A DNA stretch of 64,000 bases from Eunapius fragilis (lineage: Eukaryota > Porifera > Demospongiae > Spongillida > Spongillidae). The stretch is from NCBI GenBank assembly GCA_963681505.1, contig OY811971.1:18852111-18916110 (forward strand), in the 5' to 3' direction. The notes under the pieces are model-generated. The model saw only the letters and a program-made list of their open reading frames with translations. It had not been told where the DNA came from and ran no database searches. The position numbers were made by a program, and so were the translations under genes. Of this stretch, positions 45,816 through 57,260 are shown one piece after another (position 1 is the stretch's first letter; every line of letters begins with the position of its first letter).

Positions 45816-46385
45816 AAAGTGTCCGTCGGAGCAAATTATCCTACCGGACATTTTACTCCGGAGTAAATTGTCCCCCGACGGAGTAAGTGGTACGTCATGT
45901 ATATCATGTAAATTGCAATTCAAACTAGTGCGTAGCCACGGGGTTTAAGTTGTTAATCACTACCGATAAGGAGCGTAGCTGCCAGCTGGCTTTCCAGAGA
46001 CTTCCTAATACATTACAGCTGATGTAAATGGATGAAAACATGTGAGGACAGATGAAAACGAGAACGAGAGTTTGCTGATGTCAGTTGAACTCAGGGCACA
46101 TGCATCGATCCAGTGGAAAGCAAACTGTCCTAGACATATTACTACGGAGTAAATTGTCCTAGGACATATAATTCCAGAGTAAGTTGCCCTAAGACACAAT
46201 ACTCCGGAGTAAATTGTCCGCTGGAAGTGAGTTGGGTAGGGACAGTTTACTCAGATGGGGATAGCTTACTCCGAAGTAACTTGTCCTAGAGGGACAGGTT
46301 GCTCCGGAGTAAAGTGTCCTAGGACAACTTACTCCGGAGTAAATGGTCCGGGCGGACACTTTACTCCGCGGACAGTTTCCTTTGT
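45816..46385. repeat. Cluster of palindromic TTACTCCGGAGTAA repeats
   Basis: At least ten full or near copies of the 14-bp palindrome, each followed by ATTGTCC or preceded by GGACA, in two groups (45,820-45,890 and 46,135-46,385). Confidence 0.85.
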
Positions 46386-46415
46386 GACAGGCATATGAAC
46401 CAATATATTTCAAAC

Positions 46416-46493
46416 CTTTCTTCCTGTGGTGCAGCCTTCAAGAAGTCAGTTATGAAGTAGGTATTTTGCTCTTTTTCAGACCACTTCATCCAC
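46416..46493 (-). CDS. Possible orphan exon, unknown product
   Basis: Minus strand: acceptor CTTTTTACAG-like (46,494 upwards) and donor AAAG|GTTTGA frame 78 bp reading W-M-K-W-S-E-K-E-Q-N-T-Y-F-I, then TDFLKAAPQEE. The W-S-E-x-x-Q-x-x-F-I pattern vaguely recalls helical segments found before F-boxes. No linked exons were found, so this is weak. Confidence 0.22.
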
Positions 46494-46499
46494 CTGTAA

Positions 46500-49129
46500 A
46501 AGGATAAAGATATATTCTTCTGCGTTATTTGCTTTTTGATGGTGATGTCAATGGATTAGGTGTTGAAGCCTTTAACCGATTACCGCCGAGATACGCATAC
46601 CTGCGTCACAATGTGTTTACCTTTGCCAATGAATTCTGCACACCCCTTTGAAAAATTATACCAATTTGAGGTTACTCGTGTTCACGGTATCAGATGATGT
46701 TGTTGTAACCCCTTCCAGCTACCTAAGATTCCTCTGCTGCCTCATTTAGCTGTTTTTGGACTACTCTAGACAAAACTACTAATTGATTAACAGGTGAAAA
46801 ATAAGATTTGACCAAAGTGACAAACTAAAGACGTTTGGGTCCATATCTTTCCTTTCCTGGTTATTTGACACAGACTTGTGTGCGACCAAAGAATGTAAAC
46901 AGCATTACACACTGTCCATACCTTCATGTAGTGGCAAGAATTGCCTGTTTAGTATGTCAGCTACATTGTCAGCAGATCAGTGAGTCGTGGGGATAAAGAT
47001 ATGATAGGCATATCAATGACTGTTGCCATGGTCCAAGCACAAGACCAACTTTCTTTTTTAGCACAATCGACTATAGCATCTATAATTATATATAAGTGTG
47101 CCCTCCAAATTCTGAATCTTGGGTTCTAAAAGGGCTCTAAACATGGTGACAAGTCTACGCATTTTGTGCTATCGTATTCTTCTTTCAGATTGCACCAAGC
47201 TCTCAACGTATACTCTCTTCTCAAGAGGGGCCAAGGTGCACTTCCGTTGTCCGCGCTTTGCAATGTACAATGCTCATGTTTAAATGCTCTGAGTCACGTC
47301 ACACGCTCGGTTTCCAATCCTACTCTATAATATGTATGAACGAATGAAGCGTATTGAACGGACATGTCTCCCTGTACGCAATTCGCGCGCATTGCAGCTG
47401 TTGTGTACTCTATGCTTATCTAGTGGAGAGGTAAGCTGCGTTTGCTCCTCCCGTCAGCAAAAGTTCAATAAACAAAGTTGTCTGTTATAGATCAATTGAT
47501 TAAGAATAATGCCGCCGAGTTCGGCCATATGGTTTGGCCAGAGATGTTGGGCGAAGAAAAAGGTGGGTATATACTGTGGTCATGAACTAATTAATGGTTC
47601 ATACTTTCGCGACAAACAACCGTCTCAACACCGGGGGCATGCATCCAATGACTCCAAGTTTCCTTTCAGAAACCGAGATGATGATTGAAAGGGTACATAA
47701 GTCGCGGAAGGCACTATAACATCCGCGCAATTACTCAACTGTGAAATGCATACATTTCACACCGACAAACGCATGCGTTAAGGAATTTAAATGGTGTCAT
47801 GGGCCTAACAAAGCGGTCCTCCCCATACATATACAGACCTATGTGGCAAGATGAATGAGTGTTAGCGGCAATGGAAATGGGTGACTGCATGCAAGTAGTG
47901 AGAAGGAAATAACCCGTCTCATTCCTGGAAGCATTAATTCATGTGTATGTGGCTATAGCGTGTATCCCTTCAGGCGGTTCAGTCCTTTGTCGTTGGCTTC
48001 GAATGAGATTGTTGAGTGGCTCGTCACAGCCGCAGCGCTTGAAATTGGTGGTCGTGCATCGTCGAGATCATCACGTCTGGCATAATAGATCTGGATGTAT
48101 TCGAACAGCTAACGAGCAAAAGACCTTGTGGGTGTTTAAGTGGCTAAAGTTTATGTAGTCTCCGTATATTTTTCATTCAGTCCCCACACACCGGAATCCT
48201 GCAGCATTCGCCAAATACTCGAGTCTACAAGGAAGACAACTACAGGACCCGCGCAGCATCTCCTATAGGGGAATGCAACTGAGAACACATGAGCGGGGGT
48301 AGAAACATTCTGCAGGAAGGAAACTCGTACGCGCATATGGACAACCTACATATGCACCAGGGACATGCAAACCTACACACGGACACCTGAGACACCACTT
48401 GTACACACCTGAGCTGAGACACTTATGGTATATACACGGGGTTGCGATATAAGAGCCTGACTTGGGCAGGCTGGCGTACACGAGGGTATATGTTGTATAT
48501 GTAGCTGTCAATGCGATCGCTAACGTTAATTGTTGTTGGTCCTCAAGGTTCAGCACAAGATCCTCGCAGTAATGACGTACTTAGTCAATGCCCATGCAGA
48601 TAAGGGTATTGCTTGGTTTAGGTCCTATTATCGTTTAGGTCCTAAACATATTGCAAAGAGCTTAACACTCGTCATGTTTGGAGTAACGCAAAATTTTCAT
48701 ATTATGCAGCTGAACGACAATGTATAGCTGGCATTGTACACTGCAAAAGTTAGGTTATACTGAAGTGACGAAATATACATGTTCTGGCAAAACGTCACTA
48801 CAGTTCAGAAACCATTGTGTTCGCTCATACACATACTATAAGATGCCTATAGAAGACAATTCAGTGAAGTGTGCGAATTTCATGATGCACCAATAAAATC
48901 CTATTTTTGCTATTGGGCAATGTACAACAGTACAGCACGCCATGCTATTCTGCCATGCTGGCCGCCTTTCTAAAGTGGATTGGGCAATCTCGATATAGTA
49001 ATTGACAGTTCCGCATTATCATGCATGCACATTGCTAGCAATTTCCGCGTGCCCACATATAACGTTTGAAGTACCTATTTAAACCAGCGCTTATATGATC
49101 TATCCAGCGACAAGAATACGCTTGAGAAA
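46500..49129. other. Intergenic, no supported gene
   Basis: No recognised coding exon. The last 100 bp upstream of 49,130 is the presumed promoter of the peroxidase locus, with a TTATATGAT element at about 49,091. Confidence 0.45.
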
Positions 49130-51971
49130 ATGCGTAGCACTGTAGCCGCCGCCGTTCTCGCATTCATTGCGTCGCAGTGTTTTGCACAATGGTTACCACT
49201 TGACGATCAAGGTAGGTAGGTACATGTGATGATGCACGCCATTCACTCAGTCGATAATATATTTTAATACAGTTCGTAAACAAGCGATCAAAGAAGTCAT
49301 TGCCGAAACGCAGCAGTACATTAAGTCGATTGAGGCAGAAAGCGCTTTGGTAGAAGACAATCTCAAGTATCAGTCACGAAACCAGGGAGCGGAACGCGTG
49401 CTATTCAGGTTGTTCAAGATACCGTCGCAGAAGGCCTCGGAACACGGTAAGGCTCGTCTCGCGTACGAAGAAATGGTGCGCCGCGCGGAACGACGCCTGC
49501 TGCAGTTACGTAGCGAATCGCAAAAGACTCCGCTGATCCCGTGCAAGCAACAGAAGAAGTGGCCAAGGAACTGTTTCACGGGGAACAGTTCTTACATCAT
49601 CCGAATTGGCAGAGCTGTTTGAAGTCAGTGGTTGCCGAGCACTGCTAGCACAGCCAAACTGCACTTCTCTGGTTGTAAACACCTATCGTTCGACGGACGG
49701 CACGTGCAACAATCGTCAGAATCCTCTGTGGGGTTCTGCAAGTACCGCTTTCCGACGTATCCTGCCTCCGTTCTATGAAGATGGCATTAGCTCGATGCGA
49801 GGTGCTCTTCAGAACTACGAATCTATCCTCCCTGTGGGACCGTTCGTTCCTCCTGTCCCTAGCGCACGTGTGGTTAGCACGTCCATCGTCCGCGATCGCC
49901 CGCTGGATGAAACATCAGTCAGCCACCTACTGATGCAATTTGGTCAATTCTTGGATCACGATATTACGCGTGCTGCCGGATTCAGCGGAACATGCTCCAA
50001 CTGCGATAAGAACGACATCTGCTTACCTATCCGCGTTCCGTGGCGACGAGCAATTTGGAATAGGGACGCAAAATAATGGCAGCTGTATTTCGTTTTTGCG
50101 CTCGATACCCGCCTGCACCGGTTCTACCTCACAATTCGAACTGGGCGGGTCGGCAGCAGATAAACGATATCACCTCCTTCATAGACGGTTCAATGATATA
50201 CGGTTCGGACAAAATTGTCTCCAATAAACTGCGCGAGTTCAAAGGCGGCAGACTTCTTGTCGGTACTTCCGCACCTGCCGGAACTAAGCCTACCTTGCCG
50301 CTGGATCCATCGGGATGTCCTGGATGTTTTCTTGCTGGCGATACTCGAGTGAACGAGCAGATTGGCCTCATCACAATGCACACCATTTGGCTGCGCGAAC
50401 ACAACAGGGTCGCTAACATTCTATCAAAAAATAACTCACAATGGACGACGAACGGCTTTATCAGAAGCTAGAAAAAATCGTGGGTGCCGAAATCCAGAAG
50501 ATCGTGTATTATGAATTTCTTCCGGCTGTGATGGGTCAAGATAATTTTAATAGTCTCATTGGGCAGTACGTAGCTTACAATCCGCTCACAAATCCTACTA
50601 TTCCCACCGAGTTTTCCACTGCCGCCTTTAGGTTCGGTCACAGTTTGGTCAGACCCTCGTTCACTCTAGTTTGATCGCAATTATGTTCAAACTTCGGACA
50701 TCCCCCTGGGATCAGCTTTTGTTAATCCTTCGCTATTTGCACTCGCTAACGGAACCGATCAAATCCTTCGCGGTCTGCTTACATCCAACGCCCGTCGTAC
50801 GGACGAGTTCCTTGTCGGAGTGCTAACGAACGAACTGTTTAAGACTAGTCCAGCTGGTTCAGGGTGGAACGTGAGTCCAGGGTCTCCCGGGACAGATTTG
50901 GCATCGCTGAACATCCAGCGAGGCCGTGACCACGGGCTACCACCATACTCAGCGGTCCGAAACTACTGCCAGAAGGTCTATGGCATGCAGAAACCCACAT
51001 TTGCGAACGATCTCACATTGGTAAGGGCTTTACAGACGTACGGCTCTCTGGAAACTGCCGACCTATGGCCTCTTGGGCTTGCCGACGACTCCTCTTTCAA
51101 AGTCACTCCTCGGTCCAACGTTTTCATGTCTGTTTGCCGACACTTTTAAAAATTTGAGAGATGGTGACAGGTTTTACTTCGAGAATCCTGGTGTCTTCAG
51201 TACGGCTCAACTGAACGAAATTAAGAAGTCGAGCATGTCAAAAATCATATGTGACAACGCTGACGACATATCAACGATTGAGCAAAACTCTTTTTTGGTC
51301 ACCAATAATCGCGTTTCGTGCAGCCAAATTGCCGCACCGGTCTTTGACGTCTGGAAGGAGACCCTTTGTGCTTTTAGAGTTCGTGTAGTCGCACGCGCAA
51401 CGGACATTCAATTACAATCATCATCTCGCCTCTTGTTTCAGAATGCCTTCTTGCCACCTAAGACGCTGCCTGTAAACGCTAGTAACGCGGATTTTCTCAC
51501 GTGCATAAATTTCCAATGCCCTGTTAGTGATGTGTCTGCTGAGGCGTACCTGTTTTCCCCAAAACATTCCATTGACAATAACGCAAAACGCGGGGCTTCC
51601 TGCTCCGACGAATGCCTTCATGTTCTCTTGGTCTCAGTCGTCTATGACACCATCTTTGGGCCTCTACACCTCCCTAGCCTCATGCCAGTCCGGATCAGGT
51701 GTGGCCCTACCGTCTCGTTGTTCAGGTCTCGTCCAGCTTCCCAGTGACGGCATCACAATGCAACCCAACGTCTCCGGATTGCTCCGAACCAATACCTGAC
51801 GTATTGAAGGACATCATCACCAACCCTAATGGCAAAAATAAGCCGAAGGCAACAGGTAATCAAAAGGAATCAGTTCACGTCAAGTCAAAATCCCGAAAAG
51901 GAGCTGGAAGAAGAACTAATAGAGCTTCTAAAGGCTCTTTAATTAAATACATTCTGGTTGCTGACATGTAG
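49130..51971 (+). pseudogene. Animal haem peroxidase, frame broken by several indels
   Basis: Exon 1 (49,130-49,211) encodes a signal peptide (MRSTVAAAVLAFIASQCFAQ), donor GTAGGT. Exon 2 starts at 49,273 in matching phase with a propeptide. From about 49.58 kb the similarity moves between frames: near 49.58, 50.04, 50.12, 50.44, 50.68 and 51.09 kb. All key peroxidase elements are still readable: F-L-D-H-D-I-T (distal His and haem-linked Asp), T-S-F-I-D-G-S-M-I-Y-G-S (calcium loop), R-F-G-H-S-L-V-R-P (proximal His), L-N-I-Q-R-G-R-D-H-G-L-P-P-Y (Arg/Asp) and F-S-C-L-F-A-D-T-F. Working enzymes use hydrogen peroxide to oxidise halides or tyrosine outside the cell. After the domain (about 51.36 kb) the C-terminal tail cannot be placed in one frame. 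Either a recent pseudogene or an assembly with indel errors; no in-frame nonsense substitution was noticed. Confidence 0.8.
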
Positions 51972-52480
51972 TGAACTTCAAAAAGCTAGTGCTAGCTATA
52001 CTTAGCGAACTATAATGTGTGTATTATTATATAGGCTGAATGAATGATAGAGACATCGACTATAAGCTATCAGTACTGGATATAAATGTGAAATACTAAT
52101 GTAACGACATGCATATACCGATCAAAACCTCCCGTCTCACATATACTTAGCAGATTCTGCGTACACTTCAATACATGTAACTATACAATGAAATTACACG
52201 TACATGTAACTATTATGAATTAATGCACCCGACGCTAGTAATCGACAGATCTGCCGTCATACTATACTAACTATAGAGTTTTGCATACGCAAAGCAGTTG
52301 AATCGTTACCCCCCCCCCTCCCATCCAACGAAACTGCGTCCTCACATGGTGAAAACAGACCTAGAATGGACAAAAATCCGGTGGGACCCATTCTGGAGGT
52401 CGTCTGTCCCAATACAAAACGCCACAACTGTTTTCCAGGATTGAATTGTCAACATGTGAATAGGGAATGTTTTCCATAGC
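51972..52480. other. Intergenic, no supported gene
   Basis: AT-rich sequence between the peroxidase remnant and the duplicated exon fragment. Short C-run at 52,310. Confidence 0.5.
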
Positions 52481-52858
52481 TCTTGCCCCGCCTCCTCACT
52501 ACTCTACATGGAATGCGGACTTCCACGTCCGCCGTGGACAGGAATGGGGACAGCATCGCTGGATACCGTCCTGGGAGCGTGCGTTGTGGAGGCCCGTGGA
52601 GCGGGGTCACCTGACGACGAGAAGGGACCCATGGCAACGTTGGCTGTGGAGTCCATGTCTGGTGGGGGTCCCCTTCACACCTATGAGGTGTTCATCCCCT
52701 TCAAAGGTACAGTAGCACATGTCCTCAATGGTTGGGTGGGTGGGGAGGGACCTGAACAGAGCAGGGAGCTAATGTCGAGTTAATAATTTCTAGAGGGGGG
52801 GGGGGGGGGGGGGGGGGGGGGATTAAAAGAAGACTGATCAGGCAAATGAGGCTACCCA
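52481..52858 (+). pseudogene. Duplicated fragment of CTTNBP2-like exon 7 and its 3' intron
   Basis: Matches 19,453-19,817 almost base for base: TCTTGCCCCGCCTCCTCAC.., GGAATGGGGACAGCATCGC, GGGAAGGGACCCATGGC/GAGAAGGGACCCATGGC, CACACCTATGAGGTGTTCAT, splice donor AAAGGTAC, then TTGAGTTGATAATT/GTCGAGTTAATAATT, a G-run and GGCAAATGAGG. A +2 insertion (GCGTTG-TG-GAGGCCC) shifts the frame mid-exon, so it is not functional. It is flanked by unrelated sequence. Confidence 0.85.
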
Positions 52859-53060
52859 TACTGGCCACCCCCCTCAAAATTTCCTACCACATCTACCACC
52901 ATACCACCCACTACCTCCAAATGGCCAACCACATCCCCCCCCAAATTGTCCACCTCCTCCAAAATCACAACCACACCTCCCACCTCCCAAAACTCATCCT
53001 AAACCAGCACGACCCAACCCTTTTTCTTTTCACTAGACCTCAACACTTGTAATAAGAAAA
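52859..53060 (+). repeat. CA-rich low-complexity stretch
   Basis: C/A-biased sequence (CACCTCCCAAAACTC.., ACCACCATACCACCC). The His-rich frame over it is compositional, not a supported gene. Confidence 0.5.
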
Positions 53061-53207
53061 AAAATGGGTGTAGAGGGTGTATTTAGTGGATATTATCCAC
53101 TCAACAAAAATAACCCAACATATGTAACCTTACTATTTTGTACATTTTCTACATATCCAGAAATGGCCCATACATAGGCGGTCATCTGCTTTTATATTTC
53201 AAATTGA

Positions 53208-53494
53208 ACAAGTAAAGAAAAACATTCTCTAACGAGAAAGTTGGTGGGATATAGGAATTGGAGGCAATGGTGGTGTAAAAAGAAGGGAACAAGGTTTTGA
53301 GAAAAGGGTAAATGAGACAAAAATTCTATATTTAGCACTTCTTTTGGTTGTTACACTTACATGTGCTAAATATAGGATTTTTGTCTCATTTACCCTTTTC
53401 TCAAAACTTTTGTTCCCTTCCTTTTACACCACCATTGCCTCCAATTCCTATATCCCACCAACTTTCTCGTTAGAGAATGTTTTTCTTTACTTGT
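53208..53494. mobile_element. Foldback MITE, copy in composite repeat B
   Basis: Very close to the copies at 40.6 and 61.5 kb in both arms (AAGGTTTTGAGAAAAGGGTA; GCTAAATATAGGATTTTTGT), with the family termini at both ends. Confidence 0.93.
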
Positions 53495-54062
53495 TTCCTC
53501 TATTTTTTAATTATCAAATATTAATACTGGCAAGTGCGCCCCCCCCCCCCCCCCCCCCCCTCCGCTTCAATTACCTTTACGAGCAGACGCCCGCTTTTGT
53601 TTGGAATCACTGTAAGGAACGCGGGAGAATTCTAACACGTCGTCTCTCGCGTCGTCTGCTCTCCTCTTTTGTTTGCACAATTCTAAATATACGTATATTG
53701 CCATGGGAACGCTTCTATTTTTACACTACGCATTACGTAATGATTACGTATGTCAGTTGTATGCTTTTTTCATACATCTGATACTTGAAGATGGCCTTCC
53801 AGGAGATTCTAAAGCGATTGGTATAATTGGCGCTCTTTAAAACCATTCCTATCAGGAGTTATACTCACCCGAGAATTAGAAGACGACGACGACGACGGAG
53901 AAGATTTGGCCTGGGGACGAGGTAAAACACGTACGTTTTTGTTCTCTTAAAGGAAACAGTTTGAAGACTGGAACAAAACATTAAAATGACCGTCTTTGCC
54001 TTCTGGTTCGATAGGAACAAAGAGCTAAACTATCCGTTTCTTAGTACGCGAGTTATACGCGT
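53495..54062. mobile_element. Composite repeat, copy B (inverted relative to A)
   Basis: Reverse complement of the 39.08-39.43 / 40.37-40.59 kb element without the retrotransposon: CAATTACC..GAGCAGACG, GCCATGGGAACG, CTTCCAGGAGATTCTAAAGC, AATGACCGTCTTTGCCTTCT, GTACGCGAGTTATACGCG. Cut by the assembly gap. Confidence 0.85.
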
Positions 54063-54262
54063 NNNNNNNNNNNNNNNNNNNNNNNNNNNNNNNNNNNNNN
54101 NNNNNNNNNNNNNNNNNNNNNNNNNNNNNNNNNNNNNNNNNNNNNNNNNNNNNNNNNNNNNNNNNNNNNNNNNNNNNNNNNNNNNNNNNNNNNNNNNNNN
54201 NNNNNNNNNNNNNNNNNNNNNNNNNNNNNNNNNNNNNNNNNNNNNNNNNNNNNNNNNNNNNN
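54063..54262. other. Assembly gap, 200 N
   Basis: Exactly 200 Ns at the edge of a dispersed repeat. The frames across it are meaningless. Confidence 1.
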
Positions 54263-54446
54263 ATCTGATTGGGCAGCAATAATTTCACAGTCACTACAAG
54301 TACCTGTACATGAAAGGCTTCATTATAGATAAGTCTTGACTGCACACTTTTCAAAATAAATTCCTGCCTATCACTTGTTCAGAAAGGCACCATGTATAAG
54401 AATGTTACCATTGAGGGACAAAAAGTGTTACATCACCTTTGTACGT

Positions 54447-54508
<62 letters not shown>

Positions 54509-54984
54509 ACACACATGCACTGACCTTGAGGACATAGTGAAGGGGTCACATAAGCATGTAGTGGAGGTGATGAGACACATGCATGTAGCAGTGGCGGATT
54601 TAGGATTTGGGAGGGTGAGGGCACAAGGTATGGGAGGGTCAGTGCCCACTGCAGCTGGGGGGGGGGGGGGGGGGGGGGGATGCTGTAAGCCCGCCCATCC
54701 AGTGAGGCTTACCCCATACACCTTTACAATTGTGGTGTTTTTGGCATTAATAATCTCATACCAAACTCCCTTTAAAGCTATTTATTTTAAGGGGAGGGAG
54801 CTAAGGGCACAGGCCCATCCCACCTCCCCGGGTCCATTACTGTGTAGTGGGGACTAGGTGACCAGGGCATTTAGGGGAGGATATGAGACATGCAGTGGAG
54901 GCTATGAGATACATGTAGTCCTGACCATGTTGTGAGACACGAGCATGTGAGTTTTGTGTGGTTCTACGTATTAATGTGTGTGTG

Positions 54985-55015
<31 letters not shown>

Positions 55016-55980
55016 ATATTAACATATATATGCAAGGGGGTGTGACATGCAAATTAAAAAAGTTAAAGTATGGTGGGGGGTTCATACATCTGTGCATCTG
55101 TGCATGCAGAGCGTAAATTCCAACTAAAAAGAATGGTTGCTTTCAGCCCTGCAGTAGATGCTTGTGTTTCATAGCCTCCACTACACTGTCTTGTCTCATA
55201 CATTTTTACATCTCATAGCCTCCTCCCCATACAATTCCTTCACTATAATTAAAGTGTTCCCTCACCACTCCCTAGATGGGGACCCCTCACTCACCTTGTG
55301 GCCGCCCCCCCCCCCCCCCCCCCAAATCCTGAATCCACCACTGTTACAATTTTTAAAAGTATCCATTGTATTTTACTATGAGATTTTTAATGCCAAGAAT
55401 ACCATAATTGAAAAGGCATATGGGCAAAGCCTCACATGATAGGCGAGCTTTCAGCGTCCCCCACCCCCCCCCCCCCCCCCCTCTAACCCTAGCTACGGAC
55501 CCAATGGAAGAGCTTATAGCATTCCCTTGCTGTGAACTTCTCTCACACTTTGTGCCCCCCCCACCCCACCCCCTCCCCCTCCCCCTCCCAAATCCTGAAT
55601 CCACCACCGTTTTGTGTCTCATCACCTCCACTACATGCTCATGTGACCATGCCCTTGACCATGTGCTCTAGTTCAGAGTGGGGAGGAGGCGTGGTCAAGC
55701 TAAAGCCAAGCCGGAGGTGAAATGCAACCCTTATTTATGCTCTTCATACACAGATGTATTAGCCACTCTCCATATATATATATATTTAACAGCATGTCAC
55801 GCAGACAAACACAGACCATTCATGCTTGTGCTTCATAACCTCCACTACATGTTCCTATCTCATGCCTGCACTATATGCTCGTGTCTCATAGCCTCCATAG
55901 ATCACTACATACTTGTGTCTCATGCTAGCCTACAGTGACTCATAAGCAGCCTGCACTAAGTTCACATGCTTGCCTACACC
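54263..55980. repeat. Segmental tandem duplication, unit A
   Basis: Starts TCTGATTGGGCAGCAATAAT and runs through (AC)n (54,448-54,505), a hAT-like terminus, (TG)n (about 54,977-55,016) and CTCATAGCCTCC / GTAGTGGAGG.ATGAGA motifs. The same order recurs in unit B. Confidence 0.8.
54590..55345. mobile_element. hAT-like TIR element inside unit A
   Basis: AGTGGCGGATTTAGGATTTG on the left, CAAATCCTGAATCCACCACT on the right, G-run (54,657-54,679) and C-run (about 55,307-55,323) just inside. Further copies of the terminus are at 55,589-55,611 and 56,239-56,262. No transposase. Confidence 0.6.
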
Positions 55981-56996
55981 TGATCTGATTGGGCAGCAAT
56001 AATATTCACAGTCACAAGTACCTGTACATGAAAGGCTTCCATTATAGCCTGCACACATTTCTATAAATCCTTGAACTTACAGAACTTACTGTTCAGTAAG
56101 GACCATGTGTAATGGTACCATTGAGAGACGAAAAGAGTCACATCACCTTTGTACATGCACACACACACACACTGAACTTGAGCACATAGTGAAGGGGTCA
56201 CATGAGCATGTAGTGGAGGTAATGAGACAAAAGCATGTAGCAGTGGCGGATTTAGGATTTGGGAGGGTGAGGGCACAAGGTATGGGAGGTCCACTCATAC
56301 TGCAACTAGGGGGGGGGGGGGGGGATGCTGTAAGCTTGCCCATTCGGTGAGGCTTACCATGGTGTCTTCGCATGGATGCACTGGCTATGGGGCCTTCACA
56401 TGTGTGAAGACCCCATGTGGAAGACGATGAGACACAAAGCAGTGGTTGATTTGGGAGGGGGGGGGGGGGTGGCATAAGGAGTGAGGGGGGGAGGGGGGGA
56501 ACCTAAGGGGTACAGGGGTACAGGCTCATCTCCCCTCCCCCCCCCCCCCCCCCCACCCCCCCCCCCCCCCCCCCCCCCCCCTCGGGGTCCTAGAAGACCT
56601 GCATGGGCATTCAGGGGACGATATGAGACATGTAGTGGAGGCTATGAGATCTATGCAGTCCTGCGAGACACAAGCCTGTGAGGTTTGTGTACATGTGTAA
56701 GTGTTAATGTGTGTGTGTGTGTGTGTGTGTTTATATTTATCAGCAAGGGGGTGTGACATGCGAGTTAAAGTATTGTTACATAACCTCCACTCATGTCCCA
56801 TGCCCTTCCTTCTCTATAAGTTCAGAGTGGGGGGAGATGTGGTCGAGTTTAAAACCACTGCCATGCTGATAGCAACCCTTCTGTTTAGTTGGGATTTATG
56901 CTCTGCACGCACAGATGTATGAACCCCCCCCCCACACAAAAATGTAGTGGAGGCTACAATACAGTACCATGTACTGGAGGTTAAGAGACACACATG

Positions 56997-57030
<34 letters not shown>

Positions 57031-57250
57031 ACCTGTAGTAGCTGCAAGGGTGTGACATGCAGATGAAATTAAAATATGGTCCATCTGTGCTTTCAGAGAG
57101 TAAATTCCAACACAAAATTACGCCTGTGATTTAACTCAACCACACCTCCCCCCCACTCAGAATTTACAGTGAAAGAAGGGCATGGGACAGGAGCATGTAG
57201 TGGAGGCTATGTGACACAAAAATGTATGAGACAGGACCATGGAATGGAGG
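55981..57250. repeat. Segmental tandem duplication, unit B
   Basis: Diverged repeat of unit A from TGATCTGATTGGGCAGCAAT to about 57,250, with its own (AC)n, G/C runs (the largest at about 56,537-56,580), (TG)n tracts and GTAGTGGAGGCTATGAGA motifs. Frames here are repeat-derived. Confidence 0.75.
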
Positions 57251-57260
57251 CTATGAGACA

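Noticed and set aside
52846-53052. His/Pro-rich 68-codon frame
   Set aside because: Explained by CA-rich low-complexity sequence after the duplicated exon fragment.
53986-54354. Frames crossing 54,063-54,262
   Set aside because: The sequence is undetermined (N) there; open only because N codons cannot be stops.
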